Positions 18,716-25,128 of a DNA stretch of 64,000 bases are shown in pieces. This DNA comes from Tenericutes bacterium HGW-Tenericutes-1. GTDB lineage: Bacteria > Bacillota_I > Bacilli_A > Izemoplasmatales > Hujiaoplasmataceae. The stretch is from NCBI GenBank assembly GCA_002839155.1, contig PGXM01000003.1:1-64000 (forward strand), in the 5' to 3' direction. The notes under the pieces were generated by a model. That model was not told the DNA's origin, did no database searches, and was given only the letters and a program-made list of their open reading frames with translations. Made by a program: the position numbers and the translations under genes. How positions within the stretch are numbered: the first letter of the stretch is position 1; each line of letters opens with the position of its first letter.

Positions 18716-19018
18716 TTAGTCGAAATTACTCATTGTAATAGAATATTGATATATCGTATATACTAGGATTCCACAAGTTAATATAAAAGATATACTCGAG
18801 TATAACAAATATCGGAAAGTAATATTGTTTTTTTCGTTATGCCATTTTATTAGAGTGAAAACAAACGAAACTATAATTAAAATGTAGAATGGAATGATAA
18901 AAATATCAATAATACTAGTGGCAATTAATGTGAACTCTACACCTGAATAAGCTATTGCCATAATTATACAAAAGACAATTGAAGCGACTAAAGATGTTAA
19001 ACTTAGACATTTATTCAT
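18716..19018 (-). CDS. Four-helix membrane protein, copy B of a duplicated cassette gene
   Basis: 100 residues from the ATG at 19018, seven bases behind AGAGGT. It is nearly identical to the gene at 23808-24110, differing at roughly a dozen positions. Helices at about 5-24, 28-48, 55-66 (weaker) and 74-92; a basic charged loop (KWHNEKNN) lies before the last. No family recognised. Its promoter and the full-length site S14 upstream are duplicated with it, so the whole unit was copied or acquired twice. Confidence 0.7.
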   Translation of the reverse strand: MNKCLSLTSLVASIVFCIIMAIAYSGVEFTLIATSIIDIFIIPFYILIIVSFVFTLIKWHNEKNNITFRYLLYSSISFILTCGILVYTIYQYSITMSNFD

Positions 19019-19046
19019 TTTCGTTACCTCTATCATTATGTACTCG

Positions 19047-19075
19047 ATTATAGCACAGAAATAGTAGCAAGTAAA
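19047..19075 (-). promoter_or_regulatory. Promoter of cassette gene copy B
   Basis: On the minus strand TTTACT (19070-19075), 17 bp and a perfect TATAAT (19047-19052) stand about 30 bp before the gene start. The same promoter precedes copy A at 24139-24167. Confidence 0.75.
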
Positions 19076-19150
19076 TCTGACCTTGCTTTTTTTTATGATT
19101 AATCCAAATGTCCATGTGTCGACAAGGGGTTTTGTAGATTGCTCAAGAAG

Positions 19151-19239
19151 ACAACAAAAAAAGCCCTCGAAAGGGCTTGATTACGTACCGGATGGTGGCT
19201 CAGGCCGGGATTGAACCGGCGACACATGGATTTTCAGTC
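19151..19239 (-). repeat. Cassette site S14: full-length copy abutting a stop codon
   Basis: Hairpin AGCCCTCGAAAGGGCT, trailer GATTACGTACCGGA (type I), CCA end at 19193-19195, T arm, and core TGGATTTTCAGTC. The usual GTTTCATGCA flank is missing: the core runs directly into the stop codon of the gene at 19240. This localises the right edge of the shared core to GATTTTCAGTC. Confidence 0.95.
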
Positions 19240-20286
19240 TTAATGATTACAATCATAAAAAGATTTAATATAGAATAATTGTATTTGTTTATTTACAATC
19301 GAAAGTACTGATAAAATAAGCTTTCTGTATTTATCGGCAATTAGTAAGTCTTCTCCTTTAAGAAATAGCATACATTCATCATATTTATCTAATAGCTTAT
19401 CTTCAATGGATAATAGACCATCATCACTTAAATAAATATCTTCATATTCATCTTTACAACTCAATTGGTTTTTAAATATTAAAGATATATACGTTTTAAG
19501 TGAGTAGTCTATTGAATGTTCAATATCATATAAATCATCTTGATTTGATAATAGATATAGTTTTTCGGGTTTTAATTGAAAAAAATCAACTAAAATAAGC
19601 TTTTCATCTTCCGTCAAAAAACAGTCTAATGTATTCAATCGATATTCATTTTCTATAGAACTATTTGATTTATTGATTTTTACAAATTTTCTTCTTTCTA
19701 ATAGTTTAATAAGTTCTTGATTAGTATCATCAATATAGAATAATACCTCAGAGGTAAGAAGGTTATTTTGAATATGTTTTATTAAGGTATCATAAAATAT
19801 ATCATAATCTTTATGATTGAATTGTTCATAATTGAAAATCATTAAATTGATGATTGCTACAGAACCAATAACATCGTATCCAGCAAGACCAATTTTTGTT
19901 ATATCTTTTGTAATCACAAAGAGATGAGCGTTGTTTGAAATTGAATGTGAAAGATAGAGTCTTATATCATTATATGAATAGGATCTATTTGTAGTTATCT
20001 CGTTATTCATCCATGACATAACATGTTCAATGTCACTAAATTTCACACTAGATAAAGTAATATCCTGATTGACTAGCAAGTAAGATAAATCATTAAGTTT
20101 GTTTTGTAAAACATATTTAATCAATTTTGAATCATTTGTTACTGTAATAAGATTGAAATTTAAATCTGTAAACACATCAGTAACCATTCCACTTTTTAGT
20201 TCAACTAATATCTCTCCGCCAAATTCTGGATGTGGCAAATAATGTTTCACTAATAATCTTGGTACAATTAATCTTTTGCATTTCAT
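19240..20286 (-). CDS. Hypothetical protein with a possible GNAT-like middle part
   Basis: 348 residues, cytoplasmic, start behind AGGAGG. An N-terminal part (about 1-75) begins MKCKRLIVPRLLVKHYLPHP. The middle (about 78-215) resembles a degenerate acetyltransferase: VKFSDIEHVMSWMNNE, LFVITKDITKIGLAGYDVIG, and QELIKLLERRKFVKI near the usual last GNAT helix. The C-terminal third is acidic and unassigned. It is the last gene of a three-gene unit between sites S15 and S14, with site S14 abutting its stop codon. A substrate cannot be named. Confidence 0.6.
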   Translation of the reverse strand: MKCKRLIVPRLLVKHYLPHPEFGGEILVELKSGMVTDVFTDLNFNLITVTNDSKLIKYVLQNKLNDLSYLLVNQDITLSSVKFSDIEHVMSWMNNEITTNRSYSYNDIRLYLSHSISNNAHLFVITKDITKIGLAGYDVIGSVAIINLMIFNYEQFNHKDYDIFYDTLIKHIQNNLLTSEVLFYIDDTNQELIKLLERRKFVKINKSNSSIENEYRLNTLDCFLTEDEKLILVDFFQLKPEKLYLLSNQDDLYDIEHSIDYSLKTYISLIFKNQLSCKDEYEDIYLSDDGLLSIEDKLLDKYDECMLFLKGEDLLIADKYRKLILSVLSIVNKQIQLFYIKSFYDCNH

Positions 20287-20584
20287 CTCATAATCCTCCT
20301 AGGCTAGCGCCGATATTTGCAAACAATCGTTTGCTTACCCTTAGAATGAGATCAATGTCATATAGAGAAAAGAAAAAACACTCCTCTTATGGGTATTTGA
20401 AGTCATTCTAAATTCCCCATAAACACTCAGAGTGTTTAATAATTTTTACAATAATATTATACCTCATTTTGATTAAAAGAACAATTAAATCTTATCATAA
20501 ATCTATATATAAAAAAATAAATTAGTTGTTATTAATTGTTTTTTTAGAATATTTCTAGAATGGTGTGAAATAAAATTAATGAAG
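20287..20584 (-). promoter_or_regulatory. Intergenic region with nested hairpins (possible terminator or attenuator)
   Basis: Read on the minus strand, AAACACTC and TATGGGG pair with a later CCCATA and GAGTGTTTTTT (about 20375-20430), a nested stem ending in a T-run that would terminate transcripts from 20585. A second hairpin, GCAAACGATTGTTTGC, lies closer to the start of the 348-residue gene. Whether the first is a simple terminator or an attenuator for the next gene cannot be decided by eye. Confidence 0.5.
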
Positions 20585-21370
20585 TTAACATTTTGGATTT
20601 AAATTATGATTAATTAGATTCCAACTTTCTTTTATAGCTTTTTCTAATCTAATTCTGCTAAACCTATCAAGAGCTCTTTGGCCACTTATCATTCCTGAAA
20701 AAATATAGACTATCTCATTGTGAACCATAGCATCTACAAAAGCTTCATTTCTAAAATAATACTTTTGAATTATTTCTGAAGCGTAAGCATTTGTCACTAC
20801 TATCATATTAGGTTTATAATATGAAATTTGATTTTCGATAATACATGAAATTTGAGCTATAAGTTGATTATTGTCTTTTATTAATTCCAAATCATTTTTT
20901 ACATTTTTTGCATTTTTATTACGAACATGAAAAAGGTCAGAAAATATTAACATTGGACCATTTTTACTTTTTTCATTTTCTACAATAGTGTCAAAAGTAT
21001 GCCTATCATTACTATCTAACTTTTCTCTAACTTTCATTATATTCTCAAAATCATTTAGCCAATACATCTTTGCATTAATACTTTCAAAGAGTTCATAATT
21101 AGGTTTGAAATATTTATTATATGTCATATCTTTTATGGCGTTTTGTGACAGCTTGAAGTCTTCTTCAAAGATAGGTATATAATCTATGAATGGATCACAA
21201 TCTTTATGCTCTTCATCACCAGCTGGATTTAATCCCATTAACAAGATTACCTTTTCTGAATCAACATTTACTTTTCTAAGATTTACAGTATAATCTGCCT
21301 TAGTTGGAAATAAGACTTTGTTAAATTTTCGGTTTTCTTCATTTGCACTTATATAATTATAGTCAGTCAT
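20585..21370 (-). CDS. Hypothetical protein, possibly uracil-DNA-glycosylase-like fold
   Basis: 261 residues from the ATG at 21370, which follows AAGGAG; the longer frame has no ribosome site. Cytoplasmic. The segment VILLMGLNPAGDEE near residue 45 resembles the first motif (GxNPG) of the uracil-DNA glycosylase superfamily, and NMIVVTNAYASEIIQ resembles its buried strand and helix. The canonical C-terminal HPS motif is not evident; GMISGQRALDRFSR stands near that place. Assignment to this fold is tentative. It is the middle gene of the three-gene cassette with a broken NERD-domain gene. Confidence 0.55.
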   Translation of the reverse strand: MTDYNYISANEENRKFNKVLFPTKADYTVNLRKVNVDSEKVILLMGLNPAGDEEHKDCDPFIDYIPIFEEDFKLSQNAIKDMTYNKYFKPNYELFESINAKMYWLNDFENIMKVREKLDSNDRHTFDTIVENEKSKNGPMLIFSDLFHVRNKNAKNVKNDLELIKDNNQLIAQISCIIENQISYYKPNMIVVTNAYASEIIQKYYFRNEAFVDAMVHNEIVYIFSGMISGQRALDRFSRIRLEKAIKESWNLINHNLNPKC

Positions 21371-21425
21371 GTATTCAGTCTCCTTGTAAAATTTCGTGAG
21401 AAAAAAAGTATATAGTAGTAAGAAC

Positions 21426-22124
21426 TTAATTATCATTTCCAGAACGATACTTCTCTCGGATTCTTTCAATGTGTTTTAATCTTATATTAGAATCTATAAC
21501 ATTTGCCGATTCAAAATCATTTATTGTCATATCTAGAAACTCTGGTTTGAACTCTTTAGTAATATTAAGTTCTGTATTTTTAATGAAAGTAAATAAAGAA
21601 TTTATCTTCATAACATATACGCCTGATGTATTTACCAGTATATTTTTAAGTGTTGCATCATTCCCGAATACTACGATGTTCTTAATTGGGATGTTCTCCA
21701 AATAAAAAAATTTCTCTTTTAAAAACCTAATATGATTATGGTTTTGTTTAATTGGATTATAAAATTTAATCCTTGTTACTGTATCTCCTGATTTTCTACT
21801 TCTATAATGTGCAAATGTTTGTCTCCAATATTCCTGATATACAGTTCCATATATCCACCCCGAATAATCTTTTTCCTCAATAACATATAATGCTTTTTTC
21901 GTCAAAAGCATGTTATCAATTTGACATGTAGACCCATTGATTTCAATCATTATATCATAAAATTTTCTCCCACCAATTTGTTTCGCAACCGAAGACAAAA
22001 TCGAGTCAATATTTCTTTCAACTCAATTATCTATATGTGCATTACGTTCCTTATCTTGTGGGCTATTGAGTTTCCAAATAAAGTAAATCAATAATATTAC
22101 AGCAATACCAAATATCCAATTCAC
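21426..22124 (-). pseudogene. NERD-domain protein gene with an in-frame TGA
   Basis: The frame from a GTG at 22124 (behind AAGGGA) encodes a TM helix (NWIFGIAVILLIYFIW) and a linker, meets TGA at codon 34 (22023-22025), and continues in frame as a NERD domain to 21426. The domain shows the family pattern: QIGGRKFYDIMI, the QIDNMLLTKKALYVIE core with its acidic residue, and KDYSGWIYG. NERD is a nuclease-related domain often fused to membrane or DNA-processing proteins. The downstream part has only a TTG and no ribosome site. If TGA is a stop, as it is elsewhere here, the gene is broken by one nonsense change. First gene of a three-gene cassette. Confidence 0.65.
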
Positions 22125-22311
22125 GATTATTTTCCCTTTCGATGAAAAGATGGACTATTCCGTGATCAAAATGAAATAAAGTTATTTTCTCTTAGAAACT
22201 ATATAGTTAATTGATAAGAGGACCTATAGATTTAAAATACACCGAATAATATAAATAATCAAGAGCATAGTACGAATTCTCTAATAAGTAAGAAAAATTA
22301 TTGATTATAAA

Positions 22312-22413
22312 CAATAAAAAAGTCCTTCGCACTGAAGGACTATTTGTCGTAACCTTATGGTGGCTCAGGCCGGAATTGAACCGGCGACACATGGATTTTC
22401 AGTCGTTTCATGC
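22312..22413 (-). repeat. Cassette site S15: full-length copy, trailer type II
   Basis: Hairpin AGTCCTTCGCACTGAAGGACT, trailer TATTTGTCGTAACCTTA, CCA end at 22358-22360, T arm, core and flank TTTCAGTCGTTTCATGC. The hairpin differs from the other sites by compensating changes on both arms, so the stem is conserved rather than the sequence. It lies 10 bp behind the stop of the gene at 22424. Confidence 0.95.
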
Positions 22414-22423
22414 GCTGAATATT

Positions 22424-22888
22424 TCAAGGATTTAAGCGATCTATAAAATACCACTTTAAAAAACCACTAAAAGCTATATTAATAATTTGATAAATCATAG
22501 CGAACAAAATCATTGTATCTTTATCTACTCCTAAATTTAAATATGAATAAACATAAAAGAAAATTATAATAGCATTAATTATTAAGTATAGAAAAGAAAA
22601 TATCATATACTTCCTGATTTTGTTTACACTTCCAGATACTATTTGCATTATCGGATATAACACGAATACGGGAATAAATATTGCAAAATATATATACATA
22701 TCTGTTTCCGAATATGCGTTTTGATATATACTATACTGCTCAAATAATCTGTCAGCAAATGCTTCTTGCATTAATTCCAGATAATTGTCTGCTCTTTCTT
22801 TTAAGATAATATATAAAGGCATTATTAACAAAATGGTTATCAACAACAGAGAAATATTGATAATCATAACTTTTTTCTTATTTGACAT
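22424..22888 (-). CDS. Four-helix membrane protein
   Basis: 154 residues, start behind AAGGAGG. TM helices at about 8-28, 66-85, 94-112 and 122-144, with a 35-residue polar segment (KERADNYLELMQEAFADRLF) between the first two. No family recognised. Sole gene between sites S16 and S15. Confidence 0.65.
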   Translation of the reverse strand: MSNKKKVMIINISLLLITILLIMPLYIILKERADNYLELMQEAFADRLFEQYSIYQNAYSETDMYIYFAIFIPVFVLYPIMQIVSGSVNKIRKYMIFSFLYLIINAIIIFFYVYSYLNLGVDKDTMILFAMIYQIINIAFSGFLKWYFIDRLNP

Positions 22889-22954
22889 AAATCCTCCTTG
22901 GAGTTTTATATTAAATTATTTTAAAGAAAAAATATTTTTACATATATAGTGTAA

Positions 22955-22977
22955 TGGATTTTCAGTCGTTTCATGCA
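22955..22977 (-). repeat. Cassette site S16: short copy
   Basis: TGGATTTTCAGTCG followed by TTTCATGCA, an exact consensus core and flank with no tRNA 3' half. It lies 13 bp behind the stop codon of the gene at 22991. Confidence 0.9.
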
Positions 22978-22990
22978 AATCCATTTGAGT

Positions 22991-23677
22991 TTATTTTTCC
23001 TGAGTAGTTTCGAAAGACTTTCTCTTTTGATTTTTCATATAAATCAAGACTGAAGCAATATGAAAAGCCATTAATAGTACGAAGCCAAATGCTTTCACCG
23101 CGTTGAAAACTTGATATATCGCAGAGGTTTCCAATACACTTACATTAATTCCGTTAACAGTCTTTAATATTTCAATCTTTCCCAAAGAACTGTTAACTAT
23201 AAATCCATTTCCCTCATTATCTACGAAGGATAATGGGAAATGTGGCGGTTTTGTTTGTTCTTCCGATAAATCTAGAAATTCATCTTCTTGATATGTTTTT
23301 ATTATGCATCCATTATCACTAAATTCATTTACAGTGTTTGATCGAAAATTATATAAGTATAAGTTCCCGTTCTCTCCAATAAAAATGGTTCCGCTTTCTG
23401 TAAAGTTACCCACTACTATGGTATGGATAAACTCTCCTTGATTACTATACACGGTAATGAAACGCTCACTGAATTTATCAAAATATATAAATATTTTTCC
23501 ATCATGATCAATTGCAACCGAGATTGCAGAGTTGGAAATTTGAATCTCTCTTTCAAGAATCAAGCATTCTTGTTCAGGTCTCACCATCCAATAAAGTGAA
23601 GGTAAAAACAGAAGAACGAGTATTCCAACCCATAACGTTGCTGTGATTCCATAGATTACTTTATCTCTAATTCGCAT
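22991..23677 (-). CDS. Membrane protein with NHL/propeller-like extracellular part
   Basis: 228 residues from the ATG at 23677 behind AAGGAGG; the longer frame runs back towards site S17. An N-terminal TM helix (about 10-28) and a C-terminal TM helix (about 192-213) bracket an external domain with repeated strand patterns: ISVAIDHDGKIFIYFD, ITVYSNQGEFIHTIVVG, TIFIGENGNLYLYNF, FVDNEGNGFIVN. Such repeats suggest part of an NHL/SMP-30-like beta propeller, too short for a complete one. Function unknown. Sole gene between sites S17 and S16. Confidence 0.65.
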   Translation of the reverse strand: MRIRDKVIYGITATLWVGILVLLFLPSLYWMVRPEQECLILEREIQISNSAISVAIDHDGKIFIYFDKFSERFITVYSNQGEFIHTIVVGNFTESGTIFIGENGNLYLYNFRSNTVNEFSDNGCIIKTYQEDEFLDLSEEQTKPPHFPLSFVDNEGNGFIVNSSLGKIEILKTVNGINVSVLETSAIYQVFNAVKAFGFVLLMAFHIASVLIYMKNQKRKSFETTQEK

Positions 23678-23740
23678 ATGATAGTCCTCCTTGTAATTGA
23701 TGGCTAGATGAAAGACATTTATTACTTTACGAACATAACA

Positions 23741-23765
23741 CATAGATTTTCAGTTGTTAATTGCA
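23741..23765 (-). repeat. Cassette site S17: short, slightly diverged copy
   Basis: CATAGATTTTCAGTTGTTAA then TTGCA. Core with one change and altered flank. It lies about 45 bp behind the stop codon of the first cassette gene. Confidence 0.75.
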
Positions 23766-23807
23766 ACGAATATAGGACACTATAAATACGAGTTATGTGA
23801 TCGTATA

Positions 23808-24110
23808 TTAATCGAAATTACTCATTGAAATAGAAGATTGAAAAATTGTAAATACTAGGATTCCACAAGTCAATATAAAGGATATAATCGAATATAACAA
23901 ATATCGGAAAGTAATATTGTTTTTTTCGTTATGCCATTTTATAAGCGTGAAAACAAAGGAAATTATAACTAAAATGTAGAATGGAATGATAAAAATATCT
24001 ATAATACTAGTAACAATTAATGTGAACTCTACACCTGAATAAGCTATTGCTAATAAAATAGAAAAGATAATTGAAGCGACTAAAGAAGTTAAACTAAGCC
24101 ATTTATTCAT
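23808..24110 (-). CDS. Four-helix membrane protein, copy A of a duplicated cassette gene
   Basis: 100 residues from the ATG at 24110 behind AGAGGT. Near-identical to the protein at 18716-19018; the promoter, leader and upstream tRNA-derived site also match. It is the first gene of the array, directly behind the tRNA-Phe gene and its terminator. Hydrophobic, with a charged loop KWHNEKNN before the last helix. No family recognised. Confidence 0.7.
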   Translation of the reverse strand: MNKWLSLTSLVASIIFSILLAIAYSGVEFTLIVTSIIDIFIIPFYILVIISFVFTLIKWHNEKNNITFRYLLYSIISFILTCGILVFTIFQSSISMSNFD

Positions 24111-24138
24111 TTTCGTTACCTCTATCATTATGTACTCG

Positions 24139-24167
24139 ATTATAGCACAGAAATAATAGCAAGTAAA
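24139..24167 (-). promoter_or_regulatory. Promoter of cassette gene copy A
   Basis: TTTACT (24162-24167), 17 bp, TATAAT (24139-24144) on the minus strand. It lies behind the terminator of tRNA-Phe, so the first array gene is expressed independently of the tRNA operon. Confidence 0.75.
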
Positions 24168-24245
24168 TCTGACCTTGCTTTTTTTTATGATTAATCCAAA
24201 TGTCCATGTGTCGACAGCGGGTTTTATAGTTAGCTCAAAAGTGAA

Positions 24246-24284
24246 ACAAAAAAAGCCCCCGAAAGGGCTTGATTACGTACCGGA
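24246..24284 (-). terminator. Terminator of the tRNA operon, template of the full-length sites
   Basis: The hairpin AGCCCTTTCGGGGGCT (minus strand) with a T-run follows the tRNA-Phe CCA end after the trailer TCCGGTACGTAATCA. The same trailer and hairpin recur in sites S4, S7 and S14. Confidence 0.85.
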
Positions 24285-24360
24285 TGGTGGCTCAGGCCGG
24301 GATTGAACCGGCGACACATGGATTTTCAGTCCATTGCTCTACCAACTGAGCTACCGAGGG
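24285..24360 (-). tRNA. tRNA-Phe(GAA), first two bases replaced by a tRNA-Asp fragment
   Basis: D arm, anticodon arm (ATGGA CTGAAAA TCCAT, anticodon GAA), T arm and encoded CCA are intact. The 3' acceptor strand CTGAGCC calls for a 5' strand GGCUCGG, but the bases present are CCCUCGG: positions 3-7 pair and positions 1-2 (CC against CC) do not. Those two bases belong to the truncated tRNA-Asp that runs directly into this gene. It is the anchor of the cassette array: all sites S1-S17 are copies of its 3' part. Confidence 0.8.
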
Positions 24361-24390
24361 CAGGCATGTTAACCACTACACCACAGGACC
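24359..24390 (-). pseudogene. tRNA-Asp 5' half, cut in the anticodon loop
   Basis: The minus strand reads GGTCCTGTGGTGTAGTGG then TTAACATGCCTGCC, the 5' acceptor, D arm and 5' anticodon stem expected of tRNA-Asp. The anticodon and the entire 3' half are missing, and tRNA-Phe follows without a spacer. The order fMet-Asp-Phe is common in Firmicutes tRNA operons, which fits a deletion joining the Asp anticodon loop to the start of Phe. Confidence 0.8.
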
Positions 24391-24393
24391 GTG

Positions 24394-24470
<77 letters not shown>

Positions 24471-24571
24471 ATATGTTTGATGCTATACTATAATACCAAA
24501 CGTAAATCTCTTTGTCAACTGGGGTCTTTTCAAACTCAAGTTGAAATTGTTTAGTACGGATTGGGAATCCG

Positions 24572-24647
24572 TGGTGGAGGTTGACGGGATCGAACCGCCG
24601 ACCCTCTGCTTGTAAGGCAGATGCTCTCCCAGCTGAGCTAAACCTCC
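24572..24647 (-). tRNA. tRNA-Val(UAC)
   Basis: 76 nt with CCA; acceptor GGAGGTT pairs with AACCTCC; anticodon TAC in GCCTTACAAGGC. Confidence 0.95.
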
Positions 24648-24650
24648 ATA

Positions 24651-24726
24651 TGGTGGAGTATAGCAGGATCGAACTGCTGACCTCCTGCTTGCAAGGCAGG
24701 CGCTCTCCCATCTGAGCTAATACCCC
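24651..24726 (-). tRNA. tRNA-Ala(UGC)
   Basis: 76 nt with CCA; 5' end GGGGTAT; anticodon TGC in GCCTTGCAAGGC. Confidence 0.95.
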
Positions 24727-24730
24727 TTTT

Positions 24731-24817
24731 TGGTACCCAAGGCCGGACTTGAACCGGCACGTCATTGCTGACATTGGATTTTAAGTCCAACGCGTCTACC
24801 TATTCCGCCACTCAGGC
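24731..24817 (-). tRNA. tRNA-Leu(UAA)
   Basis: 87 nt with CCA and a long variable arm (class II); anticodon TAA in GGACTTAAAATCC. Acceptor stem contains several G-T pairs. Confidence 0.9.
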
Positions 24818-24826
24818 AAATCTTTT

Positions 24827-24902
24827 TGGTGACCCGCAGGCGACTTGAACGCCTGACCCTTTGATTAAAAGTCAAATGCTCTACCAACTGAGCTAGCGGG
24901 TC
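24827..24902 (-). tRNA. tRNA-Lys(UUU)
   Basis: 76 nt with CCA; acceptor GACCCGC pairs with GCGGGTC; anticodon TTT in TTGACTTTTAATCAA. Confidence 0.95.
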
Positions 24903-24939
24903 ATTTCGAGCTCTTTTAGTATGGAGCTTGTGTTACACG

Positions 24940-25016
24940 TGGTGCCGACTATAGGAATTGAACCTACAACCTACTGATTACGATTCAGTTGCTCTGCCGG
25001 GTTGAGCTAAGTCGGC
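24940..25016 (-). tRNA. tRNA-Thr(CGU)
   Basis: 77 nt with CCA; acceptor GCCGACT pairs with AGTCGGC; loop ATCGTAA in ACTGAATCGTAATCAGT gives anticodon CGU. Confidence 0.9.
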
Positions 25017-25020
25017 ATAG

Positions 25021-25113
25021 TGGCGGAGAAAGAGGGATTCGAACCCCCGCGACGCTCACACGTCCTGTCGGTTTTCAAGACCGATCCCTTCAACCGAGCT
25101 TGGGTATTTCTCC
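25021..25113 (-). tRNA. tRNA-Ser(UGA)
   Basis: 93 nt with CCA, G73 discriminator and long variable arm, as expected for Ser; anticodon TGA in GGTCTTGAAAACC. Confidence 0.95.
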
Positions 25114-25128
25114 GTCGATATGATCGAT

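Noticed and set aside
22207-22392. 61-codon frame over site S15
   Set aside because: It reads through the tRNA-derived repeat and has no ribosome site.
8251-24333. CRISPR array
   Set aside because: The repeats are spaced from several hundred bases to about 3 kb apart, enclose genes, vary in length and derive from tRNA-Phe; no cas genes are present.
4431-24360. Prophage or integrative conjugative element in tRNA-Phe
   Set aside because: No integrase, replication, packaging, structural or conjugation genes; instead of one pair of att sites there are 17 copies between single genes.
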